DNA of 13,121 bases from JABMMZ01 sp044377005 (GCA_044377005.1 JBILJV010000061.1:1-13121), one strand, 5' to 3'; positions 1 to 7,194 are shown, numbered from the stretch's first letter. The notes: a model not told the origin generated them from the sequence alone. Numbers and translations are program-made.

Positions 1-59
1 ACTTATTTATAATCAACCATTAACTTATTTTAATTATTAACATGATTTCTTTGTATCAT

Positions 60-90
60 CAAAAATAAAAACGTTTTGTATATTTGCAAA
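60..90 (-). promoter_or_regulatory. Possible leftward Bacteroidota promoter
   Basis: Read on the minus strand, a TTTG (positions 90 to 87) is followed after 19 bases by TATTTTTG (67 to 60), matching the Bacteroidota -33 TTTG and -7 TAnnTTTG pattern with normal spacing. It would drive a gene lying left of the window. No coding frame of useful length begins in bases 1-59 on this strand, so the target is not visible. In AT-rich DNA such matches also occur by chance. Confidence 0.3.
79..86 (+). promoter_or_regulatory. -7 promoter box of holB-ricT
   Basis: TATATTTG fits the Bacteroidota sigma-70-type -7 box TAnnTTTG exactly. The nearest upstream TTTG (50-53) is 25 bases away, longer than usual, so the -33 element is uncertain. 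Transcription would start at about 90-93, essentially on the proposed TTG start at 94, giving a leaderless or nearly leaderless mRNA. Confidence 0.4.
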
Positions 91-93
91 ACT

Positions 94-1227
94 TTGAAAT
101 TTGCAGATATATACGGACACGATTCGCTTAAGAAAAAATTAGTTGAGCAAGTTAAAAACAACAGAATCTCACATGCACAACTTTTTAATGGCAGCGAGGG
201 AAGCAATGCACTTCCAATTGCAATTGCATATGCCCAATATATCAACTGTACCAACAAACAAGAACTTGATAGTTGTGGCACCTGCCCCTCATGCAACAAA
301 TACCAACAATACATTCATCCTGACTTACATTTTTCTTTTCCTTTTATTACCAGTAAAGTTGAAGATGTTGAAGTTTGTGATGATGTCATAACTTTATTCA
401 GGGAATCATTGATTAAAAGCCCAGAACTTACCGTTAATGAATGGATAGAAGCTGCAAAAATTGAAAACAAAACTCTTAATATTCCAGTCAAAGAATGTCG
501 CAATATTATTAAAAAACTATCTTTTAGACCCTACGAAGCTGAATATAAAGTTTTAATTATGTGGCTTCCCGAATATTTAGGTAAAGAAGGTAATATCTTA
601 TTAAAATCGATAGAGGAACCTGCGCCTAATACTCTCTTACTTTTTGTTACCGAGAATCCTACCCAAATATTACCTACGATTTTATCAAGAACACAGCTTT
701 TAAAAATTAACCTATACAGTCGTGATGAAATTAAAGATTATCTAAAATCACATCTCTTTATTGAAGAGTCTGTTGCAAATAATATTGCTTTAATGACAAA
801 TGGCAACATCCATAAAGCCAAAATACTTTCTGAACAAATTGATTATTCTTTTTTGAGTGGTTTTAAAACTTTTTTGAATGATTGTTATCAAGGGAACTCA
901 GTTGCAATTTTTAATTGGGCAGAGTCTTTCAGCGAAAAGGGCAAGGATGAAGCCAGACACTTTTTAAATTATATCTTAGAATTACTGAGATATTCTCTAA
1001 TTGTGGAACACAAGTCTATTTCCACCGAAGTAGCAGCTGAAGAAGAAAAAATAATTATCACTTTATCAAAACTAATGAATTTAAAGGGTAGAGAGACAAT
1101 CTATAAAGCTATTAATCAGGCCTTTTATGAAATTGACAGAAATGGGAACTTAAAATTCATTATAATTAATTTATCTTTGAGCCTTAAAAATAATTTCTTG
1201 AGACAGCCTAAGGCTCAATCAAACTAA
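94..1227 (+). CDS. holB: DNA polymerase III subunit delta' (clamp loader)
   Basis: Clamp-loader subunit delta', which helps load the beta sliding clamp at replication forks. Numbering from the TTG at 94 (377 residues), the N-terminus MKFADIYGHD and then ISHAQLF at 25-31 follow the family pattern. The P-loop region (33-41, GSEGSNALP) lacks the Walker A lysine, as expected for a delta' that does not hydrolyse ATP. Cysteines 52, 61, 64 and 67 form the zinc module, and SRT in PTILSRTQL stands where the SRC motif of other clamp-loader subunits lies. No ATG or GTG exists in frame upstream as far as the stop at 43. The candidate starts are TTG 94 (chosen, best match to family N-termini) and TTG 76, which would lie inside the predicted promoter. 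ricT follows after 14 bases, so the two are probably co-transcribed. Confidence 0.9.
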   Translation: MKFADIYGHDSLKKKLVEQVKNNRISHAQLFNGSEGSNALPIAIAYAQYINCTNKQELDSCGTCPSCNKYQQYIHPDLHFSFPFITSKVEDVEVCDDVITLFRESLIKSPELTVNEWIEAAKIENKTLNIPVKECRNIIKKLSFRPYEAEYKVLIMWLPEYLGKEGNILLKSIEEPAPNTLLLFVTENPTQILPTILSRTQLLKINLYSRDEIKDYLKSHLFIEESVANNIALMTNGNIHKAKILSEQIDYSFLSGFKTFLNDCYQGNSVAIFNWAESFSEKGKDEARHFLNYILELLRYSLIVEHKSISTEVAAEEEKIIITLSKLMNLKGRETIYKAINQAFYEIDRNGNLKFIIINLSLSLKNNFLRQPKAQSN

Positions 1228-1241
1228 AATATATATACAAA

Positions 1242-2402
1242 ATGGGATGTGGAAGTTGCGGTACTTCAGGGGGATGTTCTCCCAAAGGGTGCAAAAATAA
1301 TGGAACTTGTGGAACAAGTGGATGTAATAAATTAAACGTATACAATTGGCTTAGCGATACTGCTATGCCTGATAATTATAAACCTTTTGATGTTATTGAA
1401 ATAAGATTTAAAGGAAGCAGAAAGGAATTTTATAGAAATTCTAATAACTTAGAACTTTATACAGGAGATGCAGTAGTTGTTGATTCTGATATGGGATATG
1501 ATGTTGGTCATGTTTCATTGGCAGGAGAATTGGTTCGTCTTCAATTAAAAAAACGAGGCATTAAAGAAAATTCTGATTCTATTAGAATGATTCAGAGAAA
1601 AGCACACGAAAAGGACATTGAAAAATACCAAGAGGCTAAATACAGAGAAGCCAAAGTATTAGAGCGGGCAAGAACTATTGCCATTCAACTTAAGCTTGAA
1701 ATGAAACTAAGCGATATTGAAATTCAAGGAGACAATAAAAAAGCAGTCTTTTTTTACACGGCAGAAAGTCGCGTAGATTTTAGAGAATTAATAAAACGCT
1801 TTGCCGACGAATTTAAATTACGAATAGAAATGAGACAAATAGGCTACCGTGAGGAAGCATCTAGACTAGGTGGCATTGGAAGTTGTGGAAGAGAATTATG
1901 TTGCAGCACCTGGCTTACTGATTTTAAAATGGTAAACACCTCTGCTGCTCGTTTTCAGAACCTTTCTATTAACATGCTTAAGCTTTCTGGTCAATGTGGC
2001 AAACTGAAATGCTGCTTAAACTATGAATTAGACACCTATATGGATGCTTTAGATGAGTTCCCGAAATCAAAAACCGTAAGATTAGATACTGTAATGGGAA
2101 CTGCTTACATGATAAAAACAGATATTCTAAAACGTTTGACTTGGTTTAGTTATGAAGAAAAAAACTCATGGATTTGTATCCCATTGTCAAAAGTTAATGA
2201 ATACTTAAAAATGAATGCTAATGGACAAAAAGCGCCAGAGTTAGTTGGGGAAATCATTGAACCAAAAACGCAAGAGGAAATTGATTCTAAAAACGATGCA
2301 AATCTTGATTTAGTAAGTGAAGATATTACTCGTTTAGATCAAAAAGCGAAAAAGAAAAAGAAGAAGAAAAAACCAGCTTTTAATCAACCAAAGAGCAATT
2401 AA
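1242..2402 (+). CDS. ricT: RicT/YaaT, PSP1 C-terminal domain protein
   Basis: Member of the PSP1/YaaT family. In Bacillus subtilis, RicT with RicA and RicF forms an Fe-S complex that works with RNase Y in mRNA maturation; the role in Bacteroidota is not established. The first 28 residues are Cys- and Gly-rich (C3, C6, C12, C17, C23, C28). The PSP1 domain carries the conserved cysteines C215, C220, C221, C252, C257 and C258 in GSCGRELCC and QCGKLKCC, candidate cluster ligands. The protein ends in a run of eight lysines inside a basic tail (about residues 365-380), encoded by an A/G tract. The ATG lies 14 bases after holB. Its stop codon overlaps the stop of the opposing gene at 2399. In many Bacteroidota genomes I recall gldH following this pair; it is not here. 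The family call is firm, the cellular role inferred. Confidence 0.9.
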   Translation: MGCGSCGTSGGCSPKGCKNNGTCGTSGCNKLNVYNWLSDTAMPDNYKPFDVIEIRFKGSRKEFYRNSNNLELYTGDAVVVDSDMGYDVGHVSLAGELVRLQLKKRGIKENSDSIRMIQRKAHEKDIEKYQEAKYREAKVLERARTIAIQLKLEMKLSDIEIQGDNKKAVFFYTAESRVDFRELIKRFADEFKLRIEMRQIGYREEASRLGGIGSCGRELCCSTWLTDFKMVNTSAARFQNLSINMLKLSGQCGKLKCCLNYELDTYMDALDEFPKSKTVRLDTVMGTAYMIKTDILKRLTWFSYEEKNSWICIPLSKVNEYLKMNANGQKAPELVGEIIEPKTQEEIDSKNDANLDLVSEDITRLDQKAKKKKKKKKPAFNQPKSN

Positions 2403-3052
2403 AATCGATACCCCACATTGACCCCTAAAATAATGGTGGGGAACAAAGCTTCTTTTTCAAAGAAAAATCCATTTCTGTATGTATTCTGACGAATATCTAT
2501 GGGCGTTTCATACCTTGAATAAGTTAAACCTAAACCGTACTTTAACTCAAAATATAAGCCATCAATAACATTAAATTGATGAAAACGTTCAAGAGTCAAT
2601 GCATTCCTAAGCAGTTTAAATCTTTTTACTTCATACTCAAAATACTGACCATTTGTGCTCAAACCAGGCATGTTTTTTTGCACTTTCAAGTATCCATCAA
2701 TATTGGTATGCAAATAATTGTAACCAAAAGAAAAACCAGAAAACCTTGTTAGTGTTTTTCTATTATAAACAGCGTATTTTAAGCCTGTGTAAAAACCACT
2801 TACACGCCTATTTTCTTGTGTTAGATTTGATTTATAATTATAACCTAACTCAACAATAATGTGATGGGTTCTGTCGAAATCATCAAAAAAATTATAATCA
2901 TACCCACCTTTTATTGTAGGAAGGGTAATCAATGATTGGTCAAAAATATTTAAACTTACCCTGTGTTTATCCCTCAATTCCAACTCACTTTGCGCGACGA
3001 TACTCTCGACTGACAAAAACAAAGTGACATAAAAAAGAATTTTATTAAGCAC
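2399..3052 (-). CDS. Small outer-membrane beta-barrel protein, function unknown
   Basis: I do not recognise a named family. The 217-residue product starts at a GTG and opens with a signal peptide of about 20 residues ending in VAQ, a typical Bacteroidota signal peptidase I site. The mature part alternates polar and aromatic residues, has many Tyr and Phe, contains repeated strand-like segments such as GYNYKSNL, GFYTGLKYAVY and YGLGLTYSRY, and ends in NVGYRF with a terminal aromatic, as in outer-membrane barrels recognised by the BAM complex. The size suits a barrel of about 8-10 strands. It is the last gene of a leftward unit, 8 bases after an LVIVD lipoprotein gene, so it may share a transcript and a surface location with the two lipoproteins. 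Its stop shares TTAA with the stop of ricT on the other strand. Confidence 0.7.
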   Translation of the reverse strand: MLNKILFYVTLFLSVESIVAQSELELRDKHRVSLNIFDQSLITLPTIKGGYDYNFFDDFDRTHHIIVELGYNYKSNLTQENRRVSGFYTGLKYAVYNRKTLTRFSGFSFGYNYLHTNIDGYLKVQKNMPGLSTNGQYFEYEVKRFKLLRNALTLERFHQFNVIDGLYFELKYGLGLTYSRYETPIDIRQNTYRNGFFFEKEALFPTIILGVNVGYRF

Positions 3053-3060
3053 AAAAAAAA

Positions 3061-3813
3061 TTAATTTTTACCTATTTTAGAAATGAGTTTTAAATCCAAA
3101 GGATTTGTACAATCCAATTGATAAACACCATCTTTACCTGTAACAGTTAATGAATTACTGTTTTTTATTACATCAAACGCTTCAATTCCAGTAAATGTCT
3201 CAACAACTTTTACGTTATTGAGATTGGAAACATCTAGAACTTTTAAACCTGCATTTCCATCACACAAATACAAATAAGTTCCATCAATTGACAGCCCTTT
3301 AGGATTATTAAAGTTATAAATTTTGAGCAATTGAGGATTATAAATATTTGAAATATCAATCAGCTCAAGTTGATTTACTCCTCTACCACATTGATTACCA
3401 GTACTTAATGTTACATAGGCAATATTATCTTGAACCACTACAGGGTCACAACTTACAATATGTGAATAGGTACTTATATAAGCCGGTGTAGTTGGCGTAC
3501 TTAAACTGTATATCAACATTCCATTTTGAGTTCCAAAAAACAAATAGTCTTCATAAGGAAAAATCGTTTCTACAGCTGTATTGTTTAAATCTATAGTTCT
3601 TAAAAATAAAGGTTTTGAAGCTACGCTTACATCATAAACCTGTAAATACTGTTTTTCTACTACATAAAGATATTGCTTATAGAAAGCAAATTTTGCCATA
3701 GAACCTCCAATACCGGTTGAATTTCCGCCATCGCTTGAAGACAATTCCGAACCCTCTTTTTGACAAGCTCCTATTAAAAAAATGAGTGAGAAGAAGAATA
3801 AATATTTTTTCAT
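3061..3813 (-). CDS. LVIVD-repeat lipoprotein (beta-propeller-like), second of pair
   Basis: The 250-residue product has a lipoprotein signal peptide with lipobox IGAC and lipid cysteine C17. The residues after it, QKE, resemble the surface lipoprotein export signal described for Capnocytophaga and Flavobacterium, suggesting display on the cell surface. After a Gly/Ser linker (about 22-38) come LVIVD-type repeats, each of the form YLYVVxxxxLQVYDVSxxxxP: examples begin near residues 47, 88, 125 and 178. Such repeats build propeller-like folds; ligand and function are unknown. The segment from GGSMAKF to the end resembles the C-terminal half of longer LVIVD proteins of Bacteroidota. It starts at ATG 3813, 19 bases after the upstream LVIVD gene and 8 bases before the barrel gene, so all three are probably one operon. 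Confidence 0.8.
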   Translation of the reverse strand: MKKYLFFFSLIFLIGACQKEGSELSSSDGGNSTGIGGSMAKFAFYKQYLYVVEKQYLQVYDVSVASKPLFLRTIDLNNTAVETIFPYEDYLFFGTQNGMLIYSLSTPTTPAYISTYSHIVSCDPVVVQDNIAYVTLSTGNQCGRGVNQLELIDISNIYNPQLLKIYNFNNPKGLSIDGTYLYLCDGNAGLKVLDVSNLNNVKVVETFTGIEAFDVIKNSNSLTVTGKDGVYQLDCTNPLDLKLISKIGKN

Positions 3814-3832
3814 AATGGTTTAATATATTTTA

Positions 3833-4408
3833 TTATTGATAACATTTGGGTTTTATTAGAGTCGTTGGTTCCCACCCTATTATTAGGCCTTTTTGGGGGT
3901 CGATGCATTCAAAGTATGTTTTAACACTCGACCTCAATCCAAAATTAAAATTGGGACCTACATTAGGAAGCGGCGGATAAACACGATTTGTTTTATATCT
4001 CATAAAACTGAGTATGTTAATGGAACTTGGCAACATTGAAATATCAATCACGACCAATCCTAAGTATGCATCTGCATACATTATATTATTTTTTATTGAA
4101 ATATCGTAATTCAAAGGGATATTTATAAAAGCAATAGGAATAGGAATTTGAGGATTAGAATTATCAAAAATATGCGCTCCTTTTCCTACCTCGTTAACAA
4201 TTAAGTATTGCTTGTAAAGGTAAATTTTACCCGGATTGTTTAAAACACCTGGTGGTGTTAAATAAACAGAATCAACAAAATTAGTGGTGTCTTTTATGTA
4301 AACAGGTTTGAACCCATCTATCACTTCAGGCACAGCATTGTAGTCATCCCTTTGGATACAGCCCAATAAGAATAAGACACTGGCAAAGACAAAAATGATT
4401 TTTTTCAC
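3833..4408 (-). CDS. LVIVD-repeat lipoprotein, first of pair
   Basis: The 191-residue product starts at a GTG (4408) and has a lipobox LLGC with C17. The following IQRDD has two acidic residues close to the lipid cysteine, a pattern linked to surface export of lipoproteins in Bacteroidota. The middle (about 60-128) holds LVIVD-like repeats: KIYLYKQYLIVNE with AHIFDNSNP, then NIMYADAYLGLVVIDIS. The C-terminus has a Cys-containing block with FECIDPQKG and GWEP, ending in KCYQ. It is about half the length I expect for full LVIVD proteins of this phylum and corresponds to their N-terminal half, with the neighbour supplying the rest. First gene of the leftward unit, 104 bases from divergent serS. 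Function unknown. Confidence 0.75.
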   Translation of the reverse strand: MKKIIFVFASVLFLLGCIQRDDYNAVPEVIDGFKPVYIKDTTNFVDSVYLTPPGVLNNPGKIYLYKQYLIVNEVGKGAHIFDNSNPQIPIPIAFINIPLNYDISIKNNIMYADAYLGLVVIDISMLPSSINILSFMRYKTNRVYPPLPNVGPNFNFGLRSSVKTYFECIDPQKGLIIGWEPTTLIKPKCYQ

Positions 4409-4438
4409 AAGCTTTAATTTTACAAAATATTACAAATA

Positions 4439-4446
4439 CAAATATA
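4439..4446 (-). promoter_or_regulatory. -7 promoter box of the LVIVD/barrel unit
   Basis: On the minus strand this reads TATATTTG, an exact TAnnTTTG box about 30 bases before the GTG at 4408. No well-spaced -33 TTTG was found: the nearest candidate, on the minus strand at 4482-4479, is 32 bases away. Position in a divergent intergenic region supports it. Confidence 0.4.
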
Positions 4447-4493
4447 TTTATTAATTTGAAATAAAAAATCTGTTTTTTCAAATTAATGTAGCT

Positions 4494-4501
4494 TATTTTT
4501 G
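4494..4501 (+). promoter_or_regulatory. -7 promoter box of serS
   Basis: TATTTTTG matches TAnnTTTG and ends 11 bases before the serS ATG, so the predicted 5' leader is only about 5-8 bases. A -33 TTTG at normal distance is not evident. The 104-base divergent region 4409-4512 holds this box and the opposite-facing one at 4439-4446, and I see nothing else in it. Confidence 0.4.
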
Positions 4502-4512
4502 CATCTAATAAC

Positions 4513-5781
4513 ATGCTAACATTAAATGCTATAAGAACCCAAACAGATGAGGTTATAGAAAGGCTTTCTTTGAGAGGAAAAGACAGAAAAAATGATGTAC
4601 TTGAAATCCTCTCAATTGATGAGCAAAAAAGACAAAAACAAACAGAATTAGAGCAAGCCTTAGCTAAAAGTAATGTTTTAGCCAAAGAAATTGGTGAATT
4701 ATTTAAAAGTGGCGAAGCTGAAAAAGCTAATTTCTTAAAAAATGAATCTCTTGCACTTAAAGAAACTATCAAAACTTTGGAGTTAGAACAATTAGACCTT
4801 GAACAATTGCTCACATCCAAATTGTATGATCTTCCTAATACACCTAGTAAAAAGGCAAAACTAGGGTATGGTGCTGAGGACAATGAAACTGTTTATGAAT
4901 GGGGAAATGACCCAATTTTACCAGCTAATCCATTGCCACATTGGGAACTGACAGAAAAATACAAGTTGGTAGACTTTGAACTAGGAAATAAAATAACTGG
5001 TGCAGGTTTCCCGGTATACACAGGGAAAGGCGCAAGACTTCAGCGCGCATTAATTAACTTTTTTTTAGATGAAGCTCTAGCAGCAGGATACTATGAAATA
5101 CAGCCCCCAATTTTAGTAAATGAAGCCAGTGGAATTGGAACTGGTCAATTGCCCGACAAAGAAGGTCAAATGTACCATGCAACGATTGATAATTTATATT
5201 GTATTCCTACGGCCGAAGTCCCTATAACTAACATCTACAGAGATGTTCTCTTAAAAGAAAACGATTTGCCAATCAAAAATGTTGGTTATACCCCTTGTTT
5301 CAGAAGAGAAGCAGGCAGTTATGGCGCTCATGTGAGAGGGTTAAATAGGTTACATCAATTTGACAAAGTTGAAATTGTTCAAATAGCAAGACCAGACCAA
5401 AGTTACGAAATTCTAGAAGAAATGGTTGAACATGTTAAAGGACTATTAACCAAACTAGGTTTAAAATTCAGAATATTAAGACTATGTGGTGGTGACATGG
5501 GCTTTGCAAGTGCTTTAACTTATGACTTTGAGGCATGGAGTGGGGCTCAACAAAAATGGCTTGAGGTAAGTTCAACTTCCAATTTTGAGACTTTTCAAGC
5601 CAACCGTTTAAAATGTAGATTTAAAAACAAAGATGGCAAAAATGAATTAGTTCACACCTTAAATGGCAGTGCTTTGGCTTTACCTAGAATTGTTGCTTCA
5701 TTGTTAGAAAACAACCAAACAGAGGATGGCATCAATCTGCCAGAATGCCTTCACCCCTACTTAGGTTTCCAAAAAATATAA
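4513..5781 (+). CDS. serS: Seryl-tRNA synthetase
   Basis: Class II aminoacyl-tRNA synthetase that charges tRNA-Ser (and tRNA-Sec where present) with serine in the cytoplasm. The N-terminal 110 or so residues, rich in Glu, Lys and Leu, form the tRNA-binding antiparallel coiled-coil arm. The catalytic core shows GTGQLP, the serine-binding TAE at 233-235 (PTAEVP), motif 2 with FRREAG from residue 263, and motif 3 NGSALALPR at 384-392 with the class II arginine. At 422 residues it has the normal length. It starts at ATG 4513. The next gene begins within about 6 to 36 bases of its stop depending on the start used, with no terminator between, so serS probably leads a transcript that also carries the exported genes to 8007. 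Confidence 0.97.
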   Translation: MLTLNAIRTQTDEVIERLSLRGKDRKNDVLEILSIDEQKRQKQTELEQALAKSNVLAKEIGELFKSGEAEKANFLKNESLALKETIKTLELEQLDLEQLLTSKLYDLPNTPSKKAKLGYGAEDNETVYEWGNDPILPANPLPHWELTEKYKLVDFELGNKITGAGFPVYTGKGARLQRALINFFLDEALAAGYYEIQPPILVNEASGIGTGQLPDKEGQMYHATIDNLYCIPTAEVPITNIYRDVLLKENDLPIKNVGYTPCFRREAGSYGAHVRGLNRLHQFDKVEIVQIARPDQSYEILEEMVEHVKGLLTKLGLKFRILRLCGGDMGFASALTYDFEAWSGAQQKWLEVSSTSNFETFQANRLKCRFKNKDGKNELVHTLNGSALALPRIVASLLENNQTEDGINLPECLHPYLGFQKI

Positions 5782-5787
5782 GCCACT

Positions 5788-6270
5788 ATTATAAAAAACG
5801 CCCTCATATCGACTGTATTGTTTTTGAACTTAAATGTATTTGGGCAATTCAACAACTGTGTAAACCCTGCACGTATTCAACCATTTTACCAATGTAATGA
5901 TGCTTTTTATAATCCAGTTTGTGGATGCAACAACATTACATACAGAAATCAATGTGAAGCATTAAATGTTTATGGAGTAGAGAATTGGTTCAGTGGCGTA
6001 TGTTCAGGAATTCATTTAGACATATACCCCAATCCAGTAGGACCAGCAAGTCAAATTTCAATTAATGTTAGTCATTCTGAATTTATTAATGGCAACCTTG
6101 ATATAAAAATCATAGACTTATATGGAAAAGTTTGGTACCAAAACATCCTAAATAACGTCAACAGAATTAACCTCCCAATAGACTTATCATCCTTGAAAAC
6201 TGGCATTTACATGGTTTTTGTAACTAGTAGTGTAAAGGCGTTTCAAGTTAAAAAAATCTCAAAATATTAA
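5788..6270 (+). CDS. Secreted Kazal-type protein with T9SS sorting domain
   Basis: Small secreted protein. From the ATT at 5788 it has 160 residues: a signal peptide of about 20 (IKN, then a hydrophobic stretch ending VFGQ), one Kazal-like domain with six cysteines (C24, C36, C45, C47, C56, C72; core NPVCGCNNITYRNQC), and a T9SS C-terminal sorting domain starting at IYPNP (79-83), with GIYMVFV near the end and KKISKY as the terminus. Kazal domains commonly inhibit serine proteases; here that is inferred. The T9SS domain implies export across the outer membrane and release or surface attachment. Conventional start codons in frame exist only at TTG 5818 and 5824, which would remove the basic and hydrophobic start of the signal peptide; the frame is open back to 5782, and ATT 5788 or ATA 5791 gives a complete one. 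Its stop directly abuts the ATG of the next gene. Confidence 0.8.
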   Translation: MIKNALISTVLFLNLNVFGQFNNCVNPARIQPFYQCNDAFYNPVCGCNNITYRNQCEALNVYGVENWFSGVCSGIHLDIYPNPVGPASQISINVSHSEFINGNLDIKIIDLYGKVWYQNILNNVNRINLPIDLSSLKTGIYMVFVTSSVKAFQVKKISKY

Positions 6271-7194
6271 ATGAATTTAAAAAAAACAATTTTCCTTTTT
6301 TCAGGATTTATAACTCTTAATTTAGTAGCACAAATTGATGCTCAACTAATGAAAATATACGATACGAAATTAAAAAAAGAAGTCACACTCGATTCTATCG
6401 TAAAAAGAATAGCCAAATATGATGTTGTATTTTTGGGAGAAGAGCACAATGATTCCGTTGCTCATCTTATTGAATTTCATCTTTTAAAAATGATGCATCA
6501 AACATACCCAAACACAAGTTTGTCTGTGGAGATGTTTGACAGAGATGTTCAAATTGTTATGAATGAATACCTTAAAGACATTATAAAAGAAAAACATTTT
6601 ACTAAAGACGCAAGAGTTTGGTCGAATTACAAAGACTACAGACCCTTGATTGAATATTCAAAAACAAACCAAATAGATGTAGTTTGCGCCAATTCACCAA
6701 CTAGATACACCAATCTTGTTGGTAGAAAAGGACAAGGCGCTCTAAATAGTTTGGACAAAAACACCAAACACTATTTTGCGCCAATTCCTTATGACACAGC
6801 GTCGGGGGCTTATTACAACAAACTTGCCAATTTATTTGGGCATCCAAGTCACACCATCAAAGACACAAGTACAAAAAAAACAATGATTATGCCTAAAATG
6901 AATGCTTTTAACATCATTTTAGCTCAATCGTTGTGGGATGCTACCATGGCTTATTCAATTGCACAATACCATAAGGCTAACAAAATAAATAAAGTATTAC
7001 AAATCAATGGTAGATTTCATTCCGATGAACATTTTGCCATAGTCACTCAATTAAACAAATACAATAAAAAATTAAAATCATTGGTTATATCAGTTTCACC
7101 AAGTGAGGATTTTAATACACCTGTTTGGTCAAACCACCAACACCTAGGCGATTTCATAATTTTAACAAATCCTAGCATAAAAAGAACTTTTTAA
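6271..7194 (+). CDS. ChaN-like (Tiki/haem-binding uptake superfamily) exported protein
   Basis: The 307-residue product belongs to the ChaN/DUF399 family of the Tiki superfamily. ChaN of Campylobacter is a haem-binding lipoprotein linked to iron uptake; other superfamily members are metalloproteases, so the activity here is open. The signature GEEHND lies at 56-61 (E58, H59 the likely metal or haem site) and the second conserved block NGRFHSD begins at 246 (H250). The signal peptide (KK, hydrophobic core, LVAQ at about 18-21) has no lipobox, so it is probably a soluble periplasmic protein rather than a lipoprotein as in Campylobacter. The ATG follows the previous stop with no gap, which suggests translational coupling to the Kazal protein. 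I see no haem or siderophore genes nearby. Confidence 0.8.
   Translation: MNLKKTIFLFSGFITLNLVAQIDAQLMKIYDTKLKKEVTLDSIVKRIAKYDVVFLGEEHNDSVAHLIEFHLLKMMHQTYPNTSLSVEMFDRDVQIVMNEYLKDIIKEKHFTKDARVWSNYKDYRPLIEYSKTNQIDVVCANSPTRYTNLVGRKGQGALNSLDKNTKHYFAPIPYDTASGAYYNKLANLFGHPSHTIKDTSTKKTMIMPKMNAFNIILAQSLWDATMAYSIAQYHKANKINKVLQINGRFHSDEHFAIVTQLNKYNKKLKSLVISVSPSEDFNTPVWSNHQHLGDFIILTNPSIKRTF

Noticed and set aside
42..59. ATGAT / ATCAT inverted repeat left of holB
   Set aside because: Five-base arms with an 8-base spacer are expected by chance in AT-rich sequence.
30..314. A leftward open frame over the holB start
   Set aside because: It overlaps the conserved delta' N-terminus and zinc cysteines, and the product has no family resemblance.
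4344..4883. A leftward open frame across the serS start and divergent promoter region
   Set aside because: It covers the serS coiled-coil codons, whose Leu/Glu/Lys bias leaves the antisense frame free of stops, and its Ser/Leu-rich product resembles nothing.
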